A stretch of DNA of 64,000 nt, taken from contig NC_134542.1 of assembly GCF_050624435.1 (NCBI RefSeq), positions 15,371,997 to 15,435,996 of the forward strand. The letters are read 5' to 3'. Position 1 is the first letter of the stretch; each line of letters starts with the position of its first letter. The notes beneath the pieces are model-generated. The model did no database searches. It was not told the DNA's origin and saw only the letters and a list, made by a program, of their open reading frames with translations. The position numbers and the translations under genes were made by a program. The DNA comes from Tenrec ecaudatus. Lineage: Eukaryota; Chordata; Mammalia; Afrosoricida; Tenrecidae. This document shows positions 1 to 11,394 of the stretch, in pieces.

Positions 1-2425
1 ATAAATAGACACGGTTATCAAAGATTATCAACAAATAATTCCCCTGGACCAGATAGCTTCGCAGAATTCTACCAAGCATTCAGGGAAGAACTGACACCAA
101 TCCAACACAAACTATTCGTACACATAGAAAAAGACAGCAAACTCCCAAACTCCTTCTCTGAAGTTAGTTAAACTCTGATACCAAAACCAGGCAAGGATCT
201 CACAAGAATCAAGAACTACAGACCAATATCCCTAATGAACATTGATGCAAAAATTCCTTAACAAAATTCCTTAAAACTGGCCAATAGAATACAAAAATAT
301 ACAAAACAAATAATTCAACATCACTAAGTGGGATTCATACCACGGATGCAGGGATGATTCAACATACAAAAGCCCATTCGTATCATTTGCCACATTAATA
401 TGAAAAACTATAAGAACCACATGATAATATTAATAGATGTGGAAAAAGCATTCGGCAACATCCAACACTGATCCCTGTTTTAGACATTCAAGAAGATAGA
501 GATGGAAGGAATATTCCTCAATATAATACAAGCTATATATGAAAAACCAAGAGCCAAAATGGTAGTCAATGGAGAAAAGACTAACACGATCCCACTGTAA
601 AAGGGGACCACACAAGTATGTCCCTTATTCCCACTCTTATTTAACATTGTACTGGAGGTTTTAGCTCACAGCATAAGGCAAAGAAAAGACATCAGAGTTA
701 TTTGTCTGGGGACAGAAGAGGTGAAAGTACTGTTATTCCCAGATGATATGATGAAATATGGAAAATCCCAAAAGCTCCAAAAAAGGAGAATCCTAGAAGC
801 AATAGAGGAATATGGCAGATGGCAGGATGCAAGATCAACAAACGGAAGTCTACCGGACTGTTAAACACATGAGTCAAGACCACAGAAGAGGACATCAAAA
901 TGGTTGTGCCCTTCACAATAGCCAAACACACATTAAAAGATCTAGGGATATACCTGAATAAAAGAACAAAAGAGTTGTATGAGAAAACTACAGAACACTA
1001 TTACAAGAAACCAAGAGTGACCTCAACAAATAGAAGAATGTCCCATGCCTGTGGATTAGAAGACTCAATATAGTAAAGATGACCAGTTCTGCCCAGGACA
1101 CTATATAAGTTTAATGCAATCCCAATTCAATTACCTCATCTTTCTTCAAAGAAATGAAAAACCTGATTACCAGCTTCATATGGAGAGGGAAGTAAGCCAG
1201 AATTAGCAGAGAACTCCTCAAGGACACAATTGAAGGGCTTGCTTTACCTGACTTTAGCACATATTATACAGCCACAGTTTTCAAAACCTCGTGGTACTGG
1301 TATAATGACAGATTCAGACCAATGGAAAAGAACTGAACCCCCAGAAATAAAATCATCAGCATACAGACAATTAATCTTTGATAAGGGCCCAAAAAATATC
1401 AAATGGGAAGCAGATGCCCTCTTCAACAACTGGTGCTGGAAAAAAAATCGATATCTATCTGCAGAAAAATGAAGCAAGAACCTTATCTCACTCCATGCAC
1501 AAGAATAAAATCAAAGTGGATCACAGACCTTGAGGTAAAACCCCAAACTATTAGGGCCATCAATGAAAGAATTGGACAAACCTGAGAACTTTGGTGCAGG
1601 GAATACATAAGCTATCAAAAATAGGGAAGGACACAAATACAGATGAGTCACAAATTGACAAGTGGGACACTCTGAAGATAAAACACCTGTGTACATCAAA
1701 AGAATTCACCAAGAGAGTCCACGGACTGAGAAACATCTTTAGCAATCACACATCAGACAAAGGCCTTATTACTAAAATCTACAATACTCCGCTAGCTTCC
1801 AAAAAGAAAAAAACTAATTGCCCACTGAGGAGGTGGGCAAAGGACTTGAACAGAAGTTTCACAAGGGCAGAAATCCAAATGGCTAATAAACATATGAGAA
1901 AATGTTCCCGATCATTAGCCATAAGAGAAATGCAAATTAAAACAACAATGAGATACCACCTAACACCCTCAAATATAGCCCAATTCAAAAAATCAGAAAG
2001 CAACAAGTGTTGGAGGGGCCTTGGAAAGAACTCTCATCCACTGTTGATCTGTAGGTATGTACAGCCCCTATGGAAATCGATTTGGTGATATCTAACACAG
2101 ATGGAAATTGAGCTATCATACAACCCAGCAATCCCCCTACTGGGCATATACCCAGAAGAGACAAGAAACAAACCATGGCCAGACATCTGTGCTCCAATGT
2201 TCACCGCGGCACAGTTCACAATTGCAAGCAGTTGGAAACCCAAATTTCCATTAACAGAAAAATGGATTTAAAAACTGTGGTACATACATACAATGGAGTA
2301 CTACGCATCCCTAACAATAAGTAATGAACGCATGAAGCACATCACTGCATGGGAATAACTGGAGGAAATTATGCTAAGTGAAGTAAGCCAAGCACAAAAG
2401 GACAAGTACAACATGAGTTCAATGT
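1..2425 (+). pseudogene. Decayed L1 LINE ORF2 (reverse transcriptase to C-terminus), 5' end outside window
   Basis: The + strand carries characteristic L1 ORF2 stretches: near 180-300 the region before the RT core (TLIPKPGKD-like, then RPISLMNIDAK-like), and near 2110-2400 the C-terminal part (NPAIPLLGIYP-like, then MEYYASL-like and LSEVSQAQKDKYN-like). Many stops and indels break it; the longest intact piece spans 1591-2088. It cannot be active. Confidence 0.85.
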
Positions 2426-3610
2426 GGTAAGCTTTTTAAAAAATGCTTTTTAAAAAAGCTTCTGCATACAAACATTCCTGGGGTGAGGTCCAGTTAGTAT
2501 GACAAGAGCCAGATCAAATTCAGAGATACATATGGTAGCCCACTAAAAAAGGGGGTGACAGACATGGGTAGCTGGGGAACAGGGCACTAACCTACCCAAG
2601 GGGGGTGGGGTATTGTTTAAATCTCCACAGGGAAAGAAGGACCAGACTTCAACCCGGTGCTCTAAGACGTGAATGCAACATCTTGGCATGATGCAGGGCA
2701 CCAATAGAGAGGTCTGAGGGGCTGACCTCAATCCCAACTACATGGGCAGTACCCAATCCCCACACAAGAATTCACTTCAGAGGACAGCACTGAAGCTACT
2801 GCTCAGGGAGAAGGACATGTTTGATCAGAGCACCCAGGAGCAAATGAAGGGGGAGGAAGAAAGAGTGGAGCACATCCTGGCCCACCAAGCCCTGGGGACA
2901 ATATTCCCACTCAGAGCAGCCAAAGCACAGAGAGGAACATATGGCCAGCCCCACTACAAGACACAACATCCTCACTGACCCATAGCACTATGGGGGCAAC
3001 ACTGGAGACAGAGCAGGAATTGTGCCCAATCTAACCCCACCATACTGAGGCGAAACACTAAGGGTGTGCAACAGAACATCAAGGGGAACAGTGCAACAAC
3101 AAAATCCCCAGGGAATACCCAAAATATAGACTTTGGGCCCAGGGCATGGCACCCCATCAGATTCGACTAGAAAACACCCCTATCGGTCAACAAACTGACC
3201 TTGAACGATCTACAGGCTTTGGTTGCTGTTGTTTTATTTTTTTGTTGTTGCTCTGTTTTGCTCTGTCTTGTTTTTTGTGCATATCATTATCTCTGCAGGT
3301 CTATCTAGATAGGATAGGTGGGATAAACAATCTGGAGGAGAAAACAACTGGACCTACAGTTCTGGGGGGACATGGGAGAATGGGAGGTGAGGGAAAGGAG
3401 GTGGGTGTTTATAAACCCAGGGACATGGGAACAACAATTGATCCAAAATCGATGGCGAGGAGGGTGTAGGAGGCCAGGTAGCACTTGATCAAGGACAATG
3501 TAACCAAGAGAAATTACTGAAACCCAAATGAAGGCCAAACATGATAGTGGGACAAGAGGAAAGTAAAAGGAAATAGAGGAAAGAACTAGGAGGCAAAGGG
3601 CATTTATAGA
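2426..3610 (+). mobile_element. L1 3'-region continuing from the ORF2 relic
   Basis: Directly follows the ORF2 C-terminus. Sequence from about 2555 to 3210 is recognisably shared with 52525-53065 (for example both have a stretch about ATCAGAG/ATCGGAGCAC.CAGGAG followed by GGGGGA). This marks it as part of a repeated L1 3' region and not unique DNA. Confidence 0.65.
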
Positions 3611-3644
3611 GGTCTAAATGCAGGTATGTACAGATGTAAATATA

Positions 3645-4000
3645 CCACATATACTCAAGTATAAGCCGAGATTTTCCAGCACATTTTTAAAAATTAAATA
3701 CTTTTATTGGGGGCTCTTACATCTCTTATCACAATCCCTACATTCATCCATTGTGTCAAGAACATTTACATATATGCTGCCATCATCATTTTCAAAGCAT
3801 TCTCTTCCCACTTGATCCCCTGATATCAGCTCCCCATTCCCTCTCCCTCCCCCACCGGCCATCCCTCACAAACCCTTGATAAGTTATAGATTATTATTTT
3901 CATCTTACATTGTCTTTCAGCCCCTTTTTAATATAATTTTTATGGTAAAATTAGGTACCTCAGCAGATATTTGGGTCTGCTTATACATGAGTATATACGG
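3645..4000 (-). mobile_element. TA-flanked MITE (Tc1/mariner-like) split by an antisense L1 tail
   Basis: Ends CCACATATACTCAAGTATAA and CTTATACATGAGTATATACGG form terminal inverted repeats, and the element is flanked by TA on both sides (3643-3644, 4001-4002). About 240 bp of L1 3' end is inserted inside it. Confidence 0.65.
3687..3928 (-). mobile_element. L1 3'-end fragment nested in the MITE
   Basis: Reverse complement of the same L1 tail seen at 4900-4990 and 58240-58310: TTTTATTGGGGGCTCTTACA at the left, then matches to the CATCATTCTCA-type region. Confidence 0.6.
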
Positions 4001-4064
4001 TATTTATATATGATGATGGGGAAATAGATCTATGAGCATATACATACAGGTTTAGTATTAAGGT

Positions 4065-4995
4065 AGCAGATGGACATTGGGCCTCTACTCAAGTATTCCC
4101 TCAATGCAAGAACATTTTGTTCTATTAACCTGGCATTCCATAATGCTCACGTTCCCGACGCGATCGCTGAAGAGAAAGCGGGTGCAAAAGCAAATATGGT
4201 GCAGAAAGTTGATGGCGTCCAGCTATCAAAAGATATAGCATCTGGAGTCTTAAAGGCTTGAAGATAAACAAGCGGTCATCTACCTCAGAAGCACAAAAAG
4301 CCCACATGGTAGAAGCACACCAGCCTGTGTGATCATGAGGTATCCATAGGATCAGGTATCAGGCAACAAAGAACAAAAAATTATATCATTGTGGATGGGA
4401 GGAGTGGAGACCCAAAGTCCATCTGTAGGCAACTGGACATACCCTTACAGTAGGGTTGCGGGGAGGAGACGAGCCAATCAGGGTGCAGTTTAGCACCGGT
4501 AAAACATACAACTTTCCTCTAGTTCTTTAATGCTTCCTCCCCACCACTATCGTGACCCCAATTCTACCTTACAAATCCTGCTAGACCAGAAGATGTATAC
4601 TGGTACAGATAAGAGCTGGAAATGCAGGGAATCCAGGACAGATAAACTCCTCAGGACTAATGATACTAGGAGGGTAAGAGGAAGGGGAGTGGGGGAAACT
4701 GATCACAATGATCTACAAATAACCCCCTCCCTGGGGGACAGACAACAGAAAAGTGGGTAAAGGGAGACATTGGACAGTGTAAGACATATAAAATAATTTA
4801 TTAATTATCAGAGGGAGAGAGGAAAGGAGAGTGGGGGAGGGAGGGGAAAAAATGAGGGGCTGATACCAAGGACTCAAGTAGAAAGCAAATGTTTTGAGAA
4901 TGATGATGGCAATAAATGTACAAATGTGCTTGGCACAATGGATGTATGAATTGTGATGAGTTGTATGAGCCCCCAATAAAATGACTTAAAAAAGA
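4065..4995 (+). mobile_element. Afrotherian L1-type 3' end ending in AATAAAA and A-tail
   Basis: Near-colinear with 57361-58310 and with the second half at 11605-12140. Landmarks: GCAGATGGACATTGGGCCTC at the left, GGTATCAGGCA in the middle, GAGCCCCCAATAAAATGA and an A-rich tail at the right. The 3' processing signal and tail indicate a retrotransposed transcript end. Confidence 0.6.
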
Positions 4996-5194
4996 ATTAC
5001 AAAACAATAGATATTTTACATTTATATATACAATACATGCCTTCTCTTTAACCCTGGAAATCATAAAATAAAAATGCAATGCTACCACAGGAAAATCAGA
5101 TTTTAAAAACGACGATTGGAAAAATGTTAAGTGATTGAAAACAGCATTATGAGGAAAAAATTATTTTCCAGAAAAATTCAGTGGAAAAGAGATG

Positions 5195-5312
5195 AGACCC
5201 CAACCAAACTCACTGCAGTCAAGTCGATTCAGACTACCAGTACCTCTCGCACAGAAGTGCCCTGTGAGCTTTGGAGACCATCAGACTTTCTGAGAGCAGA
5301 AAGCCTCGTCTA
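5195..5312 (-). mobile_element. AfroSINE fragment
   Basis: Reverse-complement match to the SINE body (CAAGTCGATTCAGACT, then GCAGAAAGCCTCGTC). Truncated. Confidence 0.5.
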
Positions 5313-5504
5313 ATATCACACTTATGGACTTGAACTAGACTGGGATGGGATGTTTCCCTAATGTACAATTGCTCTTGTATATAAGGTGTGTTTATGAGTC
5401 TGTTTCCCTAGTCTACCCGGACTAGAACAGTGAAGTTGGGAGGGATACCATCTCCAGCCGCACCATGGAATGGAAGGACTAAGGTGTACCTGACTTAAGT
5501 CATG

Positions 5505-5622
5505 GCTTTTTTCATCACCTCACATGCAAGTGAAAGTTGGACATGGAATAAAAAAGACTGAAGAAGAATCGATGCATTTGAATTATAGTGCTGGTGATGA
5601 ATACTGAAAATTCCATGGACTA
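5505..5622 (+). mobile_element. RTE LINE fragment, 5' of the ERVL insertion
   Basis: Matches the RTE region just before the element's 3' end (TGCAAGTGAAAGTTGGACAT ... AAAATTCCATGGACTA). It continues without loss at 7892, showing that the provirus inserted into this LINE. Confidence 0.75.
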
Positions 5623-6134
5623 TGTGTTAGTCTGGGTACTTTAGAGAAACAAATCCACAGAAATTCATGTATCAGACAGAGTTTTATATAAAGAGTAAGT
5701 GCACATCAAGAAAACATCCCAACCCAGTGCTGTCCAAGCCCACAAGTCCAACATTAACTCATATGCCAACACCAATCCACAAAATCCTCCTCCATCTCAC
5801 AAAACATACACTATGATGTCGACTGCAAGAGGAAAGCCAAGTCAGTGAATGTGTAAGCATCTCAGCGCTGGCAGAGGTTTCCACATGGCTGCTCCGGCAC
5901 CCAGGGCTGCATCAGGGTAGGTCCATGTGGCTTCTCCTTGGGGATGTCTTGCAGGAGGTGAGCCTTGCCAGCTGAAGCAGGGAAGTGGCTAAGGCAGCTG
6001 TACCCTGGTCTAATCATCAGAAAGCAAGAGACCTGAGAACTTAAAAGGCGAGGCTCACTGAGCCATTTATCCCTCCACCCTTCAATTAACCCCACATGTG
6101 TGTATTGGCTAGCTTGGCACAATAAACTACCTCA
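5623..6134 (-). repeat. ERVL relic, LTR nearer the window start (3' LTR in element sense)
   Basis: 512 bp from TGTGTTAGTCTGGG to AAACTACCTCA on the + strand, clearly homologous over its length to 7394-7891. Confidence 0.8.
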
Positions 6135-6567
6135 ATCCACCCCTTGCCAACTTGACACCTGTACATCATTATTTAGCCTCACAATTGCAATTAAGTAACA
6201 CCTACACCTTAGCCCTATAATCCTGTGAATACATTCCCCCACCTATGAAAGTTTGTAAGCCAACCACTTCATGTCCTTATTCCCCCCAATTTTGGGTATC
6301 CAATTTCTATACTACCCACTTACATCAATCCAGTGCTCTGAGGAGACAATCATTTTCTGGCATGCAGAATCTTCATTCCAGTTGGAACCTTGTGAAGTCT
6401 GCATCCATAAGCAAAGTCAAATCTGGACAGGCCATCCATAAAGTCAGCAACAATATGAACCAGTTCACAGGCTCAAAAGTCTCCATCTGGTTGGGTTCTG
6501 GTAAACTCAATGGGGGCTGCCTCACTCAGCCTCCACAGGGTGCCCATTGGTTGCCTTGCCTCTAGGC

Positions 6568-6790
6568 CAGGGGTCCTCAAACTTTTTAATCAGGGGGTCA
6601 GTTCGCTGTCCCTCAGACCATTGGAGGGCTGGACTATAGTTTTTTAAAAAGCTATGAACAAATTCCTATGCACACTGGACAAGTCGGCTGCTGAACAGGA
6701 CAGGCAGTGGAGGCAAAAACACCTAGTGCACTGGATAAATGTCCTCTACAGGCCGCATGTGGCCCATGGGCTGTAGTTTGAGGACTCCTG
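6568..6790 (+). mobile_element. hAT MITE (OposCharlie/OC-like) inside the ERVL relic
   Basis: 223 bp with terminal inverted repeats CAGGGGTCCTCAAACT and AGTTTGAGGACTCCTG. The flanking 8 bp are CTCTAGGC and CTCTAGAC, a target duplication with one mismatch as expected for a hAT element. Confidence 0.75.
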
Positions 6791-7393
6791 CTCTAGACCA
6801 TGGGCTTTCACCAATACTCAACAAATGTAGCCCTGTAGTGCTAGGTCATGAACTTTAGACCAGTCAACCCGCCCTTGTCTTCTTTTTTTCCTGTAAACCA
6901 AGTCCACAGGTGTCGGTGGCCAAACTTAACCAGTCTGTTTATTGCTGCATCTCTCCCACTTCCACTCAACAGGTCGATCCAGGTGGTCACCTAGCAAGCA
7001 TTTTAACCTGCTCTCAGACTCGCTTTAACATTCAGTCCTAGAGGGGAGTTTTCTTCAAGGTTCCAGATTTTTTCCAACTTCTGACAAAGACCATTGGTTC
7101 CTGAGGCCTACAAAGCACTGGGTGGGGCATATCTTTTCAGAGCTTTCTTTACAGGCATGGCCCAAACCCAACTAAAGATCACATTTTAATGGCTTTGTAA
7201 GCAAATGGGCTTACAAACTTTCTATTTTCATACTCCCCACATTTTTCTCAGAAACAACTGAGTAAATAGTGTGGTTTTATCTGACCTGTGGCTAGACAAA
7301 GAAGAAAAACTACCATAAGGGAGAAGTCAAACAAACATCTACTCTCCATCTTATGATCTGTTTCTCCAGTACCCCACTCCCAAGGTACCATAT

Positions 7394-7891
7394 TGTTTAG
7401 TCTGGGTACTTTAGAGGAACAAATCCACAGAAACTATGTATGAGAGATCTTTATGTAAAGGTTAAGTGCACATCAAGAAAATATCCCAACCCAGTGCTGC
7501 CCAAGCCACATTAACTCATATTTCTGACACCAATCCACAAAATGCTCCTCCACTTTACAAAACACAGGCAATGATTCCAACTGCAGGAGGAAAGCTGAAG
7601 CAGTGAACATGTCAGCATCTCAGCGCTGACAGGGGTCTCCACACAGCTGCTCCAGCACCCGTGGCTGCATCGGGGTAGGTCCATGCGGCTTCTCCTTGAG
7701 GATGTCTTGCAAGAAGTGACCCTTGCCAGCTGAAGCAGGGAACTGGCTAAGGCAGCTGAACCCTGGTGCGACCATCAGAAAGGAAGAGACCCAAGAACTC
7801 AAAGGCGAGGCTCGCTGAGCCATTTATCCCTCTGCCCTTCAATTAATCCCACATGTGTTTATCAGCCAGGTTGGCACAATAAACTACCTCA
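7394..7891 (-). repeat. ERVL relic, LTR farther from the window start (5' LTR in element sense)
   Basis: 498 bp, TGTTTAGTCTGGG to AAACTACCTCA; many substitutions and small indels relative to the partner LTR, indicating an old insertion. Confidence 0.8.
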
Positions 7892-8216
7892 GACTACCAA
7901 AGGAATAAACAAATATGGCTTGGAATAAGTACAGCCAGAATCTGCTCCTTCGAGGCAAGGATGGTGAGACTTTGGCTCACATACTTTGGACATATCGTCA
8001 AGACCAGTCTCTGGAGAAGGACGTCATGCTTGGTAAACTGGAGGGGCAACGATAGAGGAAGGTCCTGGACAGGATGGATGGACACAGTGGCTGCAACAAG
8101 GAGTTCAAACAAGAACAATTGTGAGGATGGTGCCGGACCAGTGGTGTTTTATTTTGTTGTGCGTGGGGTCGCTATGGCACAGAACTGACCTGACGGTACC
8201 TAACAACAGGCAGGCC
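7892..8216 (+). mobile_element. RTE LINE 3' end, continuation after the ERVL insertion
   Basis: Resumes the RTE sequence at ACCAAAGGAATAAAC and ends with GTCGCTATGGCACAGAACTG ... GGTACCTAACAACA, the RTE terminus. Stops interrupt the ORF remnant. Confidence 0.75.
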
Positions 8217-8235
8217 ACAGGCCACTCCGAAAGTG

Positions 8236-8345
8236 TTTATTGAGCACTTACTATCTGGCAGGCACCATGCATGCTGGGTAGACAGAAGGTGAAGAAAAGT
8301 AAACACGGTCCAGATCATGGAGCCAGTCAAGGGGGAAGGTACTAG
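8236..8345. mobile_element. L2-like ancient LINE fragment
   Basis: TTTATTGAGCACTTACTATC ... GGCAGGCACC is the well-known motif of L2 3' relics. Short and diverged. Confidence 0.4.
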
Positions 8346-8839
8346 GTTCAGTGAGACAACCCAAATGGAAAATGCCCACAGCAGCAAGTGCTTCAGATGT
8401 GGAATGCCACCATCCACCCACTGCCATCCCATCCCACAGCAACCCAGCCCTGCGTTTCCCAGGCTGCAAGTGTCTGCAGGAGCAGAGAGCCTCAGCTTTC
8501 TCCTGAGAAGCAGCTGCTGGGTCTGCACCGCCGGCCTGCGGGTTAGCAGGCCAACACTTAACTGACTGCGTCACTGAGCTGAGCAAGGTGGGTGGGGGGG
8601 ATCTGTTCTATTCAGGAGCTCAGAGAAGGCTTCTCGGAGGAAGTGGCAGTGGAGCTGCGGTCTTAAGGGTTGAGTTCAGTTAACAAAATCGGCCCAGCTG
8701 GCCAAGGCAACCGTCCTAAGCCAGAGCCCGGTGTCCAAAGTAGAATCACACCAAGGGGCAAGAAGTACACAGGCAACCCCCAGCCAGCAGCCTCTCCAAG
8801 GAAGAACGAGGTGGCCGTGTGCTCCCATCAAGATGTCCT

Positions 8840-8925
8840 TTGTCTCAGAAACCCCAAGGGGCAGTCCCGCTTGGTCCCATAGGGTCCCTGTGAGTTGGAA
8901 TTGACTCACGGGCAAGGGGGTTGTT
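8840..8925 (+). mobile_element. AfroSINE 3' fragment
   Basis: GTTGGAATTGACTCACGGGC near 8893 is the SINE tail domain; the tRNA-like head is absent. Confidence 0.5.
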
Positions 8926-9260
8926 TGATATAGACCACAGGTTCCCAGACTTAGTTGGCCGACTGCCCCCTTTTCAGAAAAGAAAGGGTGGGGGCGGGGA
9001 AGCACAGTGCTCCTCTCGGGCAATTCAAAACGCTTGTTCTAGAGCCTACAGCCCAGGGTACAGCAGAGCCGTCTGCTGTTGCCGCCTCTCTGGGCCGTTC
9101 CCGTGGCTCCAAGGGGGGCAGGATCACTCACTTTGGGCAATATGTTGGGATTCTGGTACTATGCCTGCCACTTTTCCACAAGTCTGAGACGGTTTCAATA
9201 TATAAAGCATTGCGTTTTATAAAAAGCAGCAGAATGAAAAATACTAGCCTAGGAGTTTTA

Positions 9261-9457
9261 GGAGCCCTGGTGGTGTGTGATGGTTATACATGGGGCTGCT
9301 CGCTGACCACCAGGTCAGCAGTTCAAAACCACCAGTTGCTCCTTGGGAAAATGATAAGGGTTTTCAAATCCCGTAACAAGTTAATAGCCCAGAAACCTAC
9401 CGGGGCCGTTCTGCTCAGTCCTATGTGACTCAGAATCAACTCAGTGGCAGCGAGTGA
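9261..9457 (+). mobile_element. AfroSINE, nearly full length
   Basis: Starts GGAGCCCTGGTGGTGTG (tRNA-derived A-box side), has AGGTCAGCAGTTCAAAACC (B-box) at about 9313, and ends AATCAACTCAGTGGCAGCGA. Confidence 0.85.
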
Positions 9458-9678
9458 TAATTTTGAAGATGCCATGAAATTATGGTTGACCGTTACCATT
9501 CAATGTGGATTTAAACACTGACCTGTGAAGACTAAACCAGTGCCCTCGAGCCATCTCTGACTCAGCCACCCCCCCACCCCCGCCCGTGTGTCCACATAGA
9601 GCTGTGTTCCAGGCCGGACAACCCGATGTGGTTTCTGCTGCCTCTTGGCTCTGCCGGGAGAGGAAGAGCATTCCCCCT

Positions 9679-9692
9679 GTGCCCCCTAGTGT
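9679..9692 (-). promoter_or_regulatory. CTCF-like binding motif
   Basis: The minus strand reads ACACTAGGGGGCAC, close to the CTCF core consensus (CCASYAGRKGGCRS). About 4.2 kb beyond the ACSL3 stop codon. Occupancy is unknown. Confidence 0.4.
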
Positions 9693-10319
9693 CCTTTGCC
9701 TGGCTGTGGCAGCAGACCCAGTGCCCCCCAGCAGCATGCTAAGGGCTCTTCCCTTGGCCCCAGGTGCTTCCCAATGCTGGCTTTTCCAAAGGAGCTTCAG
9801 AGAACCTCCCTGCCTCACTCAGAACCTTTGACTCACTCAGAATGATGTGGGGTATCCCATGAGCCTGGCACCAACCCCTTACACCCCTTGCAGGACCCAC
9901 CCACTTTTCCTGTGGAGCCCTCTGCCTCAATAGGTAGAATCTGGGAGGAAAGGGGGCTCACCTGACAGTGCCCCCAAGAAAGAGGACTTTAAAAAAGTCC
10001 ATCCCCGGGACCTTTGTTGTCCTTTTTGTTGTTGTGCTTTTAAAATGCCATCTTGTTTGGCCCTAGTCTCCTTCCCAGACCTGCTCAGCGTGCGTATCTT
10101 TGCATCCACTCACAGATTAAGTATGTGCTCTTGTAAAAGGCATGTCCCTTAAGGTGTGTGCTATGCATCTCATGCTGTTGTCAATTTTTCACTCAGCAGG
10201 CTTATAAGCACTTCCTAGTCTGTCCTCTAACTGCTGCAGTGAGCTTTAAATCGATGAAGGTTAATATCTGTGCCATAAGCCATTATTAATCACGTCCATG
10301 GCAATGGGTTAAGAAGTGG

Positions 10320-10530
10320 TCTACAGACTCTGGGTGATACAAATAGTAATGGATGCATTTGGCTACTAACCAAAAGGTGGGAGGTTCGAGTTGACTCACA
10401 GGCACTTTGGAAACCAGCCTGAGGGGTCTGCTCCCCAAACCATCAGCCACACAATGCTCTGGAGCACAGTTCTACCCCGACACACAGGGGCCATCACAAC
10501 TCAGAATGGGCTGCCTGCGAGCTGGTTACT
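10320..10530 (+). mobile_element. AfroSINE, diverged
   Basis: GGCTACTAACCAAAAGGTGG then GAGGTTCGAGTT matches the B-box region; the tail contains CAGTTCTACCCCGACACACAG. Confidence 0.6.
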
Positions 10531-10984
10531 TGAGGACTGTGATGGGGCCTCTCTCCTAGGCTGGAGGGACCCTGATATCTTCAACTGGTCCAGTGTCGCT
10601 GAAACCTGAATGCATCTTGGGAAGCTGACAAGGCAGCCTTCGGAGTCAGAAGCCAGGGAAGCAGCCCTGCCCACATGGCCCTATTTCCCCAGAGAAGCTG
10701 CCGCGGGGTTCTCGGTACACCTCTGCTCTTCCTCCTCCCCAGAATCTCCCCATGGAGGGGGTGGACTCCACAGGAAAGCTAGTGGGGGGTGTCCTCCAGG
10801 GGCTCTAAGAGGGTGGTGCTGGGCCTATGGGACCCCCCATAGCAGGAAGTTCTGGGTAAATAGCAGGTGAGGCAAGAAGAGCCCTTGGCCATGCAGCTGG
10901 GGGCCACTGGGTGTGCCATGAAGGATGGGGCCAAGAGGCAACAGAAGCCACCCTGGGGTGTCTGCCCGGGGGCAGGGGGCATCT

Positions 10985-11135
10985 TTTAGGGGTGATTGAA
11001 ATTATCTAAAACGGAACAGGGGTGTGGATGATGCCATTCTAGAAATGTCCCAGACATCATTGGACTGCACACTTCAGGTAGGGAGATTTTAGGGTTTGCA
11101 AATTATACTTGAATAAAGCTGTCTGGGGGAAAAAT
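10985..11135 (+). mobile_element. Old L1 3' end
   Basis: GGGTGATTGAAATTATCTAAA ... CACACTTCAGG ... AAATTATACTTGAATAAA is the typical terminal sequence of ancient mammalian L1 copies. Confidence 0.5.
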
Positions 11136-11394
11136 ACTACGCCCAAGGATGGAAAGCTGAAATGGGAAATGTGCCCTATGTGTATAGGCAAAACGAACTG
11201 GCAGTGGCCAGACTGAGAGGCTCCTCAGGAGCAAGATAATTAAACAGACTGCTCAAAGCCAAAGTTAAGGAAAACCCTTTCTCAGGCTGTAGCGGTCAGT
11301 TCTTTTGCAGCGGAGCTTATGTGAAGCACCGGGGAGGCTGCGGACACAGCTCATGCACCGCACAGAACCACCAACCCCCCAGTTTCCAATGCAT

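Larger units (their letters stand above)
5623..7891 (-). mobile_element. ERVL-type provirus relic (2269 bp) inside an RTE LINE
   Basis: Two LTRs of about 500 bp in the same orientation flank 1.26 kb of internal DNA, and the whole is flanked by a perfect 5-bp duplication GACTA (5618-5622, 7892-7896). Ends are TG...CA. On the minus strand, the sequence just inside the LTR resembles a leucine-tRNA primer site of ERVL type (TATGGTACC.TGGGAGTGGGG). No gag, pol or env reading frame remains; the internal region is far too short for a full ERVL. Confidence 0.8.
9480..10985. other. GC-rich 3' flanking stretch without recognised gene
   Basis: Higher GC than the surroundings, with a C/G-rich tract at about 9567-9585 and overlapping short ORFs on both strands. 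None resembles a known protein, and splice-consistent structure was not found. It includes the CTCF-like site at 9679-9692 and a SINE at 10320-10530. Confidence 0.5.

Noticed and set aside
1591..2088. Functional 165-residue protein
   Set aside because: It is an open stretch of the decayed L1 ORF2, with stops and frameshifts on both sides.
9261..9330. tRNA gene
   Set aside because: A- and B-box-like sequences belong to the tRNA-derived head of AfroSINEs; no cloverleaf with an anticodon arm is preserved.
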